64,000 nucleotides of DNA from positions 47,803,001 to 47,867,000 of the forward strand of contig NC_088916.1 of the NCBI RefSeq assembly GCF_963576675.1, read 5' to 3'. The notes under the pieces are model-generated. The model ran no database searches. It saw only the letters and a program-made list of their open reading frames with translations, and was not told the DNA's origin. The DNA comes from Euphorbia lathyris (lineage: Eukaryota; Streptophyta; Magnoliopsida; Malpighiales; Euphorbiaceae). A program made the translations under genes and the position numbers. Numbering within the stretch: the first letter of the stretch is position 1; each line of letters starts with the position of its first letter. Below are positions 1 to 11,800 of this stretch, in pieces.

Positions 1-783
1 TGCCTCCAACGGTTATTTCGAAATTCGAAATTACCGGTGCCTCAAGTGTCACTATATAAAGGCCTCTTAATTGCTTCATTCGATGCAGATCTTCAATTAG
101 TCGAAACGCTGTCCAAATTCATAATTGAAGTTCTGTGAGAAAAGCAAAGCAAAATCTTACACCAACTTCCAATCATTATGTAAAAGTCTAGAGTGATTTT
201 AATCATCTAAAGTGTCTTAGCAATTGTTGTTTAGGACAAACACTTTATCATTTCTAGAAGAATAGAAAGGAGAGGCTGAGTACTCGGTTATAGTACTCAG
301 CGGTAGTTATAGGAGTGAGTAGAGGTATAGAGGAAGGTACTCTTGTATACTCAGCTTCTATTGTAAAAGGTTTCGTGCTCTACCTTTAAAGAGCTCAGTA
401 GAGAATTCAAAAAACTCAGAACGCGTTCCGGGGACTAGACGTAGGCGGAGAGGCCGAACCAGGATATGTCTGCTGAGTAACATATTTCTAACCCTTAAAC
501 TCCTTTATATATTGCTTGCTATAAAATTGACTAAGTAACGAACTCACGCTGAGTTGAGTGCATTAAGAAGCTGAGTTCAGGAATAGACTCTAAGTGCTAC
601 CTCCTGACTCAAGGAAAGAAACAGACTTAGTCACAAGTTGACTAAGCTTGTGTCTTAAAACTACTTAGCGCCGCTGTGTAAACCTTTTCTTAAGAAAAGA
701 AGTCAGCCTTAACAGATAAAATTTTAAATAGTTCCTATCCCCCCCCCTTGGAACTAACCTTGTCACGTTATAAGGGACCAACA
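1..783 (+). repeat. Copia 5' LTR, 3'-terminal 783 bases
   Basis: It matches 29510-30292 over its whole length with no net length difference and roughly 15-20 substitutions by eye. It ends in ACCAACA at 783, directly before the PBS. A run of nine C lies just before the end, as in the other LTR. Confidence 0.95.
53..60 (+). promoter_or_regulatory. LTR TATA box
   Basis: TATATAAA lies in the LTR and recurs at 29562-29569 in the 3' LTR. It is the likely U3 promoter of the copia element. Confidence 0.6.
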
Positions 784-785
784 AG

Positions 786-797
786 TGGTATCAGAGC
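786..797 (+). other. Primer binding site, initiator tRNA-Met type
   Basis: TGGTATCAGAGC lies two bases after the LTR end. This is the standard plant copia primer site complementary to the 3' end of initiator tRNA-Met. Confidence 0.93.
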
Positions 798-845
798 TTA
801 ACAGCTCACTGAGCAAGATATAACTATCTTGAGCTGATCCCCACA

Positions 846-2603
846 ATGGCTGAGAACACCATTCATTTCCTCCCAGGAAATCAGACAACTCAGATTTTAC
901 CTGAGGGACTGTCCATTACTCGGCCTCCTCTGTTCTTCGGGTCTAACTATACCTTTTGGAAGAACAGAATGAAAAATTTCATTGAGGCAACAAATATGAG
1001 TGCATGGCTTTCTATAGTCCAAGGCTCATTTTTTCCTGTTGAAACTATTGACGGCCAAACGGTTGTTAAAGCTGAGACTAAATGGACAGAGGATGATCTC
1101 AAGAAGCTACAAAATCATGCTTCGGCTATAAACATGCTTCACTATGCGTTAGATGCTGCAGAGTACAACAAAATTTCAGGTTGTGAGTCAGCGCATGAGA
1201 TTTGGAAGAAACTGGAGGTCACCTACGAAGGAACCAACAAAGTTAAGGAGTCCAAGGTGAACCAACACATGAGGTTGTACGAGTTGTTTGAAATGAATGA
1301 TGATGAAGGAATCTCTGAGATGAACTGAAGGTTCACAAACATTATCAACGAGCTCAAGAGACTTGGCAAGATCTTTACTGAGGAAGAGCAAGTCAAGAAG
1401 ATACTGAGGAGTCTTCCTAAAAGCTGGCAAGCCAAGAAAACTGCTGTTGAGGAAGCTCAAGACTTAACCACCTACAAGTATGATGAACTCATTGGCTCGC
1501 TGCTGACCCATGAGATCTCAATGAAGAACTTTGAGGTGAAGGAGAAGTCTGAAGACAAGAAGCAAAAGTCTCTTGTCATGAAAGCTGACTCCACTGACGG
1601 GAGCTCAACAGACGATGAAGAGATGGCCATGTTCACTAGAAAAATGAAAAGGCTGTTCAGAAAGAATGACAAGTATTCAAAGAAGCCTTACAAGAAGTTT
1701 GATAAGTACAAAGCTGAGTCCAGCGACAGCAAGTACAAGAAGGACAACTCAAAGCCAATCACATGCTTTGAATGTCATCAAACTAGCCATATCAAATCAA
1801 GTTGTCCTACCTTAAGGAAGGAAAAGAAGAACAGCAAGAAGGCAATGGTGGCAACCTGGAGCGATAGCGATGAGTCATCATCATCAGGAGATGATGCCAC
1901 TGAGTCAGCAAAGATCTGCTTCATGGCAGATGAGCTTGCTGAGCCTTGTGTTTCTGAGCATGCTGACCCCTCCGTTGCATCTAACGATGAGGCACACTCA
2001 ACTGAGGTAATATCACTACCCCTGCTCAGAAATGAAATGATAAATGCCCTGAGTGACCTCTACACACTTATCAAAAAGTGTAACAAGAAGGTTAGAGCAC
2101 TCAGCAAGCGATGTGACGAGATTGAGGAGGTCAAACTGACTGACCTTCGATATCTTCTCCAAGACAACTCAACCTTGCATAGCAACGTAGAAATTATGCA
2201 AAAGTTTGTCTCTGAGGTCCAATCAGATTCTAAGAAACTGAAGAAGGATGTCACATCTATTCAGAACCAACTCAAGGTTCCGAATAAAAGAAATATTCCT
2301 CTGAACACTCAGTACCGAAGTACTAGTCAGCAAAGATGGAATCCTCAGCGGAATATCCAGTGTGACTTCTGTGGGAAGAAAGGACACACCACAAAGGTGT
2401 GCTGGCATGCTCAGCACTGGGGTGCTGACCAGTCAGTGAGATATCCTAAACGGAAGGTCAGTTGTGACTTCTGTGGGAAAAATGGACACACTGTCCAAGT
2501 GTGTAGACATAAGATTAAATATGATGCTTCACCTGTTGAGTCTAACAAACAAGGACCCAAAAAGACTTGGGTACCTAAAAATAACTTGCTATATTGCAGG
2601 TAA
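846..2603 (+). pseudogene. gag: Copia gag with three CCHC zinc knuckles, one internal stop
   Basis: Gag would assemble the particle and bind the element RNA. The frame opens at the ATG at 846, shortly after the PBS, and its N-terminal part resembles the copia gag-polypeptide (UBN2) family, with the motif FWKNRMK early on. A TGA at 1326-1328 breaks it; the same frame then continues open to the TAA at 2601-2603. Three C-x2-C-x4-H-x4-C knuckles are visible at about 1764-1805, 2361-2402 and 2463-2504. The last two share the core CDFCGK and look like a local duplication. A lysine- and acid-rich region lies between the first and second knuckles. With the stop, only a 160-residue N-terminal piece would be made. 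Pol begins in another frame and overlaps the gag end slightly. Confidence 0.88.
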
Positions 2604-3781
2604 GCCTGAGGTGTGCTGAGAAGTCAAAGATGTGGTACATTGACAGCGCATGCTCGAGGCATATGACTGGTGATGAAACTCAGTTCATCACATTTGTGCG
2701 TAAACGAGGTAGAAGTGTAAGTTTCGGAGACAACAAAAAGGGTAAGATAGTAGGGTCAGGAACCGTTGGTGGTAATCCTACTATTGAGTCAGTCTCCCTA
2801 ATCAGTGGACTCAAATATAACTTACTCAGCGTAGCTCAGCTATGTGACAGTGGGAGAAAAGTTATATTTGATGACACTGGATGTAAAATATTCGAGGGTA
2901 AAACAAATGAGTTGATTTTAACTGCCCCTCGTATTGATAATGTCTTTATGCTGAACTTAGAAAAGAAATTTTCAAAAACTGTATGCTTAGTGTCAAAGGC
3001 AGAAAATTCCTGGCTATGGCACAGGAGACTTGGTCATGTAAGCATGGACCTCCTGGCCAAATTAGCAAGAAAGCAATTAGTTGAGGTACTGCCAGAACTT
3101 AAGTTCGAAAAAGATCAATTATGCCACGCTTGTCAAGCTGGAAAACAAATCAAACAATCTTTTCATAGTAAAAACATTGTCTCAACTAAGCGTCCATTAG
3201 AGTTGCTACACTTGGATCTCTTCGGTCCAGTCCAGCCGCTGAGCTTGGGTGGCAGAAGATTTTCCTTGGTCATTGTAGATGACTTTTCTCGGTACACTTG
3301 GATCATCTTGCTGAGTAGCAAGGATGAAACCTTTGAGACGTTTTTCAACTTTAGTAAGAAAACTTGAAAATGATAAAGACCTTAAGTTAGCTCACATCCG
3401 AAGTGATAATGGTGGAGAATTCAAAAACCAACAGTTTGTTGAATTATGTGAAGCCAACGGCATTGACCATAATTTCTCTACTCTTAGAACACCTCAATAG
3501 AATGAGGTTGTTGAAAGGAAAAACAGAACCTTGGTTGACATAGCCAGGACAATGCTGAGTGAGCATAGGCTTCCAAAGTACTTTTGGGGAGAAGCTGTCA
3601 ACACAGCGTGCTACATACTTAATAGGGCTATAGTCAGACCCATATTAAAGAAGACTCCCTACGATGTTTGGAAAGGACGAAAGCCCAACATTGGATATTT
3701 TCGTGCCTTTGGTTGTAAATGTTTTATTCTAAATACCAAAGACAGCCTAGCTAAGTTTGACTCAAAAGCTGATGAAGCTAT
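2594..3781 (+). pseudogene. pol: Copia pol, N-terminal part: protease and integrase
   Basis: The frame differs from gag. The protease active site appears as D-S-A at 2642-2650 within the context WYID..CSRHMTG; the family normally has D-S-G, so the catalytic loop looks altered. The integrase zinc-binding H..H and C..C residues follow (HRRLGH, then CHACQAGK), then the core with LDLFGP and VDDFSRY. A frameshift near 3355-3365 and a TAG just before the conserved NEVVERKNR segment (about 3498-3500) inactivate it. The third frame resumes with integrase sequence up to 3781, where the gypsy element is inserted. The reading frame picks up again at 20895. Both point damage and the insertion make it non-functional. 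Confidence 0.88.
3777..3781 (+). repeat. Target site duplication (left) of nested gypsy element
   Basis: GCTAT is repeated at 20895-20899. The copia pol sequence is interrupted exactly between the two copies. Confidence 0.95.
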
Positions 3782-4369
3782 TGTAGACACCGAGTCGGAG
3801 GACCTGTGACGAAAACCTGAAACAAGACGGTCGAAGCGATTGATTCCGGAAGTTTTGAAAAATATATAGAGAATAATAAGCTGGGGAAAATTAACGGCAC
3901 GGCGCGGGCACACAACGGCATCCCACACGCGGACGACGATGGTCGAACGCCCGCTTGACGGCTCGAGACGTGCGCGCGGCGTCCGTCGGACGCACCGCGA
4001 GTGGCACGCTCTCGACGCCCGAGCAATGCCTGGGACCGCTGGCGGTGCGCGCCCTCGTGGGCCGTTGAGCACACGTGCCTGGCAGCACGGAGCGCGCGTT
4101 CGGCGGCCGCGACGTGCGAGCGTCTAGCTGCGCAGAACGCGCGCTCGGCGGCCACGGAGTGCACGCATCCGACGCCGCGGGCACGCCCCGAGGGTCGCCG
4201 GGCGGGCACCCAACCGCGTCGGGCGAACGCCCAATGCATCGGGCGGACGCCCGACGAGGGTTGGGCGCGGACGCCCAACCTCGCGTTGGGCGCTCGCCCA
4301 ACGCCGTTGGGCGGCCGCCCAACCACAATGGGCGACGCCCAAATTTTTTTTGGCGTCGCCCATTGTTCC

Positions 4370-4401
4370 GGGATCCGTTTCCCTATATAAGGGCACGGAT
4401 C
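4370..4401 (+). promoter_or_regulatory. TATA box inside an inverted repeat (5' LTR of gypsy)
   Basis: CCCTATATAAGGG is flanked by GGATCCGT on the left and ACGGATCC on the right, so the presumed promoter core sits at the centre of a palindrome. The same arrangement is present in the 3' LTR at about 18530-18561. Confidence 0.6.
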
Positions 4402-5075
4402 CCAAGGTGAAAGGAGGGCCTTTTTTTGGGGGAAAAAACTTTCTCACTCTAAACATTTTTAGAGAGAGAGAGAGTGGATTTTTTTGAGAAAAATATTTTT
4501 TTTCTCAAAAATTCCAAATTTCCTAAGTTCAATTTTTACTAAATTTTTATTAAAATCGGGTGTTCGCGGTTCGTGGAATCAATCGGCTTCGACTGTCAAA
4601 TACCGAATCAAATGTATTATCCGAGGACTAGACTCTTTATTTTATTTAATTCATTTCTCTCCTTCTATTTATTTTTTATGCTATAGTTTTTTTATTCCTT
4701 TAGTCATTTATTTATTTTGTCACGTTTTATTTAGTTAGCGCATTTATTTAATTTTCGTTTCGTGTTAAATAAAGTTCGGTTTTGTTTTAAAATAAAAACC
4801 TCGTTTTCGATATCCCAATACGAACCATGATCCGATAAAAAGGTAGTTCGGGTATCGAAAATATTGTAATTATAAGTTTTTTATTTAAAAGAGGTTTCCA
4901 AATAACGTTTTAAAATAAAAACATCGTTTTAGGAACTTCCGTTTTCGACTATGATCCATCTTTGGTAGTTCGGAAGTCCAAAACGATTGAATTAGATTTA
5001 ATTTAATGCTTTTGAACAAATCTGGAAAATGTTGGAGTGCTGCTGTAATTTGCCAATTCTGTCACTAAAGGCTGT

Positions 5076-5100
5076 TTACCGACGGATTTTCCGTCGGTAA
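5076..5100 (+). repeat. Perfect 11-bp inverted repeat in the gypsy LTR
   Basis: TTACCGACGGA and TCCGTCGGTAA are separated by three bases. It is conserved in the 3' LTR at 19219-19243. It could act as a terminator or processing hairpin in the LTR transcript, but that is a guess. Confidence 0.7.
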
Positions 5101-6776
5101 ATCTGCCAAAATGTAAAAAATGCCATTTCAGTCCCTTTTTCTTAACTTTTAGACTTTTAATCCTTAGTATATATATATATAATTATGTAATATATTCTTT
5201 TCAAATTGTTTTAAAACTTTAACATATATAATTATTTTAGGAGATTGGTATTCCATTTTTATTCCAATTTTTTGGATATGTACATATTACTTTCTTTTTA
5301 TTATTATTCATTTAAATTACATTAAATTCTATTTTAAATGTTATTTACTTGGACATTTTGGGAGATAATTAGTTGATATTGGGGGATGAACATATAGTCT
5401 TTTTGACATTAGGATTATATTAGTTATGTATATTTGGGGTATATTTGGATTATCTTAATTATTGTTAAATAAAATTATTTGGATTATCTTAATTATTGTT
5501 AAATAAAATTATTTTGAGTGATAAATGCTATTTTCTTATTTATGAATTTCATTCACTATTTTCTTATGTTTAAAGTATAAATATATTATTTTCATTATTC
5601 TTTCTTGTATATGTATTAGATAGTGTATTTTCTTTTACTCTTATTTTATGTCTTTTGGGCTAAAATGTGTAAATATATATCTATATTATTTTCTTTATTT
5701 CTTTTGGTCATTTATAAGTCCATGTTTCAAATGGGCTTCACTTGGAAAAATTAATTTTTGGGCCTAAATGTGTTTATTGATGTAATTATAATAGTTAGAG
5801 AGTCCATTAAATAAGTGGGGAAATAAGTCACAAAAAGAGAATTTTCAATTAAATTGTTTAAGCTAATGAGCTTTCTTAGATCTCTAATGTAGATAAATAG
5901 AGTCACTTTGGTTGATATTTCAAATCGTCTTCAAAACACCACGTTTTAAAACCTTAGTCCGTTCCAACGACGGATTAAGCGAACATTGTAATCAAAATCG
6001 TTTTTTTTAATAATGGAGATTTTGAATCGCTTTCTTAATGAATTTGTACAAAATAAAATTGACTTGTATGTTTAACCACGTTTTCTTATTAAAAGGCTTT
6101 TACTTTAACGTTTTCAATTACTCGAGTCGTTCCAACGGCGATTCGGGTAAGCTTCATCAAACGGGGTTTTAAAACGCACCTAAATCGTTCCAACGGCGAT
6201 TAAGGTGCGAACCATGTAATAAACATCGTTTTGGGGAAATAAGTTAATGTAGAATAGACACACAACATAACACTTAAATACGGTTGTAAATAAATCACTT
6301 CTTTCTGCCCCCTCTCTGTGTATGTATAAACATAAATGGGTGATTCTTTACTGATGTGGCTTTTCAATATCATATGCTCAAAACGGTTTCTAAAAAGAGA
6401 AAGAAAAGGGTTTCAAATGAATTTTAAACTTAAAGAAGTATACGATTAGTCCGTTATCGCCTAACATGCTGAGTAGGAGGCCGGTGGTTCATAACCGGGC
6501 GATGTCGGGGTGCCTAGTAGCCTTTCTCCGGAAAGGAGCTAGCCTTCTCGGCTCGTACCTAAGTTTCCCGAACCCACACCGGTCTCCCGCAAGGGATCGG
6601 TGTTCATTTTCCCATTCGTGGGTGGCGACTCTTCCATATCTCCGAGCTCCGGTCCTGCCGAGCAGCTTGATTCCGCGATTGGTTGCTTTCGGCGCCAATC
6701 ACCGCTTACGTCGCCATGAGGTTGTCCACCCCCCGGTCCGCCCGGGAGATTAGGCCGCGGCACCTCGTCTAACAAG

Positions 6777-6794
6777 TGGCGACTCTGCTGGGGA
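6777..6794 (+). other. Primer binding site of nested gypsy element
   Basis: TGGCGACTCTGCTGGGGA begins two bases after the LTR end. This class of PBS is typical of plant Tat/Ogre-like gypsy elements and is usually ascribed to a tRNA-Arg primer; the tRNA match was not computed. Confidence 0.75.
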
Positions 6795-8840
6795 AGCGAG
6801 AAATTTGATTCCGGAAGGCATGCACTAAGCCCTTAACGGGGACGGTTCGTTTTACTTCTTTTCGTATGCATTCACGAGCATTATTGCAAACCCTTTGGGT
6901 AATTTCCGCGAAACCTCTAGCGAGAGTCCATTCGTCGCTCGAAAGAGGCCAGCGTAAGTTCCCCCTTACAGTAAGGCGCCAGAGGGTCCCCATCCATTCG
7001 TTAGGGGTGAATCTGTGCGGTCCTGTGAGGTCCCGCGGTCAGCCGTGTCAGTATATAGTAGCCTTAGAAGTTTCCATAAGATTACCCGTTACTATTTTTG
7101 ATGTGATAAATGAATCAGTTCGTGTTTTCAAACCGCCATGATACGTGTCTAATCCTAAATTATGTAAAGAAAATGAGACGATGCGTTAATATATACTCAT
7201 GAATCGACATACTAATTACCCTAAAACATCGAAACGATTTGAACTAAAGACGACTTAGTCATCTCATATGAATGAACATGTGCGACCCGCCTTGTCCCTT
7301 TCGGTGTCCCGACGAAGGCACGTGTTCAGGAAATACGTTATGACGTAAGCACGTATTAGTATGAATCGGTTCGGTGTTAAGGATAGTTACATCTCGATAC
7401 AAAAGACTATATTAACAGTAGCCGTTATTCACATTCTTTAAATAAGTTAGGATAAAACGAGATCATGACGAAACGAAAACGAAGAACATTTCTGTTTCGA
7501 ACGACCTTGTTGTAACGTGAAAAGTTTCACACAAGTAGCCCGACCCTTCCGAATAAAAGACGAGCTTTTACGTTATGCCTTGTGTCATTCTTAAGAGAAA
7601 TGGACGTGTCCGCAAAAGGTGACTAAGAAAATAAAAAGACAAAAATGAACTAAACGACCAAAATCATTCCAAATCTACGATATATGTTAATCCCGCGAGT
7701 AGTTAAAGAAAATAAACCAATATCGTTGAATACGTGCCTCGGACGAGAGTATACCCCGTTTAAAATCTCGAAGCCGAATTAAGCCAAACCATATAATTGC
7801 GCCATATGGACGAGACTGCGGGTTTTTTGACTAACGACTCGATCATTTCGACCGTTACCAAAACTGCAAGAAATATGGCCCGATGTACGTGTTTGCTTAA
7901 ATCGTGCCTAAAGGAAAGAGAACGGTGATGTCCTCGCTTTGAATAAGCATGCGATTCAACGAAATGTTGATTTTCTATAACCACACTAAGATGATATATC
8001 CCGTGGATTGGGAAAAACAACGAATTGTTGCTAGCCGAAAGGTTACCGTGCGCTCAAAATAAGACTCACCGTCTTTCACGTAGCAAAATGAGCAAACGAA
8101 TCCTCGACGCTAAGAACAAACGCGTTACGCGATGAGTCCGTTCCCTAAAATAAAATCCAAAAGTGATTCCATCACTAAATAAACACGTGGTTACGTCTCT
8201 CGATAGATCCAAAAGATCCCGTTGTAATCCAAAAATCGAGACATGAACCCACGCGAATAAAAGGGAACGAGTCATTGACAATAACGAATGATTGAACTAG
8301 AAGAGTAACTCGAATCGTGTCTAAAAACTGAGATGCGCTCAAAGGGAGTCAAAACCCGAATTAATGCGTCTCACAAAAGGACAAAAGACGAGTTATTCTG
8401 AAAGAACAATCCAACTTGGTCGATTTCTTAGTCACTAAACGTGGATACGTCAAAACGAACTATATTGTCTGATGGATGATTTACTTTTCTGCAATAATCG
8501 GCGGCATCACGCGTCCCCTGGACCACGATGTGAGCCCATACCAAAATCCTAGGAAAGAGACTTGGACCAACGAGTGTGTGGAGGAATAAGGATGGAAGAG
8601 AGATGATGTGATGAATGTGATTGTTATCTAACGTTTTCTTTCTCTTATTGCGATCTACTTACGCATTATGTACGATTTTCGCTAACTAGTTTGTTTGTAT
8701 AGATTTATGTCTTGTTGTACATCAGTCGAGTCAGATTTAAGTTATAATGTGTTCTCTGCTTAACGAATCATTGCAATCATACCATATAGAGCATTGCATG
8801 CTAACCGCATTGCGTGCAGCCATTCTAGGTTTCATAGATT
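6795..8840 (+). other. Gypsy 5' untranslated interior, no gene seen
   Basis: About 2 kb between the PBS and the degenerate repeat field. ORFs here are short, lie on both strands and show no known motif. The sequence is of mixed composition without obvious tandem structure. Confidence 0.6.
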
Positions 8841-8897
8841 TAGGACGTGTTTATTAGGAAAGTGAGAAAGAGTCGACCCCAGCGTCGCGTGTCATTC

Positions 8898-11800
8898 AGG
8901 AGGCATACTAGTTATGTCGTGACGTATCCCATACGTCTTTGCCTTGTCATACCTATGTGTTGGGACGCATCCTATGCGACCTTGGCACGTCTCGTGCATC
9001 TTCACCGTGTCGTTTGTATGCTAGCTAGGAGGCATGTCCATTATGTCGTGACGTATCCTATGCGTCTTCGCCTTAGCATACTATGTGTATAGTAGCGTGC
9101 CTCGTACATTTTTCCAGTATCGTAGGCACCAGTCAGAAGGTACAACCATTATGTCATAGCGTATCCCCTACGCCTTGGTTTTGGCATACCCCGTATGTCA
9201 CGGCACCTCCAATATGTCCTTACCCTGTCAATAGGCGTACTGTTCTCTCGTGACGTATCCCCTATGTCCTTGTTGTGTCGTGTCATCACGCGTCCACCCG
9301 TCAGGAGTCCCACCTGTCATGTGGTGAGGTATTCCTTGCATCTTTACTTTGTCGTACCCCTGAGGACGTAACGCACCCCCATGCATTTTCCATTAATCAT
9401 TCAGACACCGATCAAGGGGCGTACCCGTTATGCTATGACGTATACCACATGTCCTTTCCCTGTTGTGCCTCGTATATTATGATCCATTCCTTGTGTCTCT
9501 ACCACATCATTACACACCGGTCAGAAGGGGTACCATGTGTGTCATAACGCATCATGTACATCTTCGCCTCATTCCTTGCGCCAAGCAAGGGGCATGAGTT
9601 GCATGCCCCATATGTCAGGGCATATCAGGTGCTTGTTCACCATGTTATGTACGTTAGACGAAAGGCATACCATTTAGGCTGTGACATAGCCCATACGTCC
9701 TTACCCCGTCCCAGCTTCCATATCGTGGAGTGTCCTATGCGTCTCCATCACGTCAGCTATACGCTAGTCAAGACGTGTACTCGATGCGCCGCCGTGCACC
9801 GCGTACATCCGGGTATTGTCAAAGTCGTACATTGCGATAAGTCGCATATGCGTTTTCCATGTCGGATACGCTAGTCTAGAGCCATACCCCGTATATCATG
9901 ACTTGAGTTCTCGCCTTGCTAGGTGCCTAACGGAAGACATGCCCCATATATCTCAATATATCTCGCGCGTCTTTACCATGTCTCGCATGCCCATCAAAAG
10001 GTCTACCCCGCATGTTATGATGTGTCTCATATATTACTCCGGGGGAGCACCTTTAGACCCTAAGGTATTCCCTATGTCTTCGCCATGTTATACTTTGTGG
10101 GGGATACACCGCACATATCTTTATCATCCTATTCATACCATTAGAAAGTGTACCTGATGCATCGTGACATGTCACATGCGCCTTCACCATGGTGTTTACG
10201 TCATCCGGAGACATATCCCATATGTCGTGATGTATCCCGTATCCCTCTATCATGGTTAGGCTTGTTTGGTGGTCATACCCCGCTTATCCTGACATTCGCA
10301 TCGGGGGGCAGGTCCCGTATACTGTCCGCACGGTCAACTCAAGACATACTAGGTGTGTCACCACGTCACTGACAACATATCAGTTGTTCAAAAAAAAAAA
10401 CATTATCACGGCGTCGGTTCCCTCGAGACTCGAATTAACCATTCGTCACATGTCTCATACACGTCCTACCTATGCCTCAAGACATACCATGTATGTCGCT
10501 ACGCCTTAGCCAACACATCTCAAGATTATGACTGGTACCTTGATCTCAAATAGAACCATAATCTCACGGGTCGTCGTCACCTCCCTTTCGTATCTCAAGA
10601 CATACCCACGGATGTCGCCACGCTATACACCATGCCTAGGTGATTCCAAATTACGTTGTGGTATTATCCATGCCCCTCACCTCGTAGGTTGCCATCATGA
10701 CCTTCGCATGCTAAGACACGCCACGTGTGTCGGTGCGCCGTGCACCTATACTCCAAAGTTACGTGGTTGTAAGATCGAAACCTTAGGTGCATATCCCACG
10801 CTAAGACATGCCACGTGTATCAGCTTTCGGTGCATATCCCGTATGTCACCGCTTGTGCCTTAGTCATACGTTGGGCCTTGTCAAAATGTGCCCCACATGT
10901 CGCCTTGTCATTGACAATATTTGTAGCCCACGAATATGTCATTAGGCTATCCAATTCTGGACCGACCTTTGACGCGTGTTCCGTATGTCATCCCTCGCAC
11001 CTTACTCACATATCAAAGACTGAGTCGTTTATACCATCCAGTCAGGGTTAAGCTTATGGCACACACCCACATACGCGGTTCGATACGTCCTATTCGCATG
11101 ACAAATGTCGAGTCACTCATGACATTGAGTTCCAGTCGAATCTGGGGCAAGTTCATATATGTCATCACGTGCATCTTGCTTACACCCCCAACGTCGAGTC
11201 ATTTGTATCGACAAGTTCAAGTGGACTTTTGGCCCGTACCTGTCATATAGAGTGATTCATGTCATCGAGTCCAAGTCACACCCTTAGGCACGTACCCTAT
11301 GGGGCCGTCTCGAGCATCCCGCTCATACCTCGACACACTGAGTCGTTCATGTCGTGAGGTTCCTATCAAACTCTTGACGTACGCCCTGTAAATTGTCACT
11401 CATATCTTGAGTACGCCTCAAACAGCGGTTTGTTTATATTGTCAAATCCTCGACACGCTCCCCTTACACCCTTGGTATTATTGTCTATGCGCCCCAAACT
11501 CTGAATTGCCTTATTTACGAGTCTGAGACATATGCCCTATGTGTCGCTATTTGGGTCTCGCTCGTATCAGTAGTATCGAGTTGTTCATACCGCAGCTAAA
11601 TCCAACATTTGGCACTTACCTTGAAGGTCTTGGTGTGCGTCCCCGTTGCTCCTCGAGTTGTTCATAGTAATAGGTCCTAGTCATCTCAAATATCGGTGAT
11701 GAACCCTATACGTCATAAATATCCACATAAGATCTTTAGGGATTCTCATAAAACATGTCATCATCAGGTTTGCGCTATGAAACAAATTGACCTTCGACAC

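Larger units (their letters stand above)
3782..6774 (+). repeat. 5' LTR of nested gypsy element (2993 bp)
   Basis: It has TG...CA ends. Its first ~600 bases are very GC-rich, with stacked palindromes of the type GTTGGGCG/CGCCCAAC, followed by a TATA box, then a long AT-rich middle. Small hairpins recur: a perfect one at 5076-5100, and three near 5960-6200 sharing CGTTCCAACG. Long ORFs in the GC-rich part occur on both strands and are composition artefacts. Confidence 0.95.

Noticed and set aside
3659..4456. ORFs of 110-182 residues in the GC-rich LTR segment, repeated at 17855-18645
   Set aside because: Overlapping ORFs on both strands come from GC-rich palindromic sequence; residues are biased and no domain is seen.
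6466..6753. 95-residue ORF at the end of both gypsy LTRs (also 20586-20873)
   Set aside because: It lies within the LTR end with overlapping ORFs on the other strand; its conservation is explained by LTR identity.
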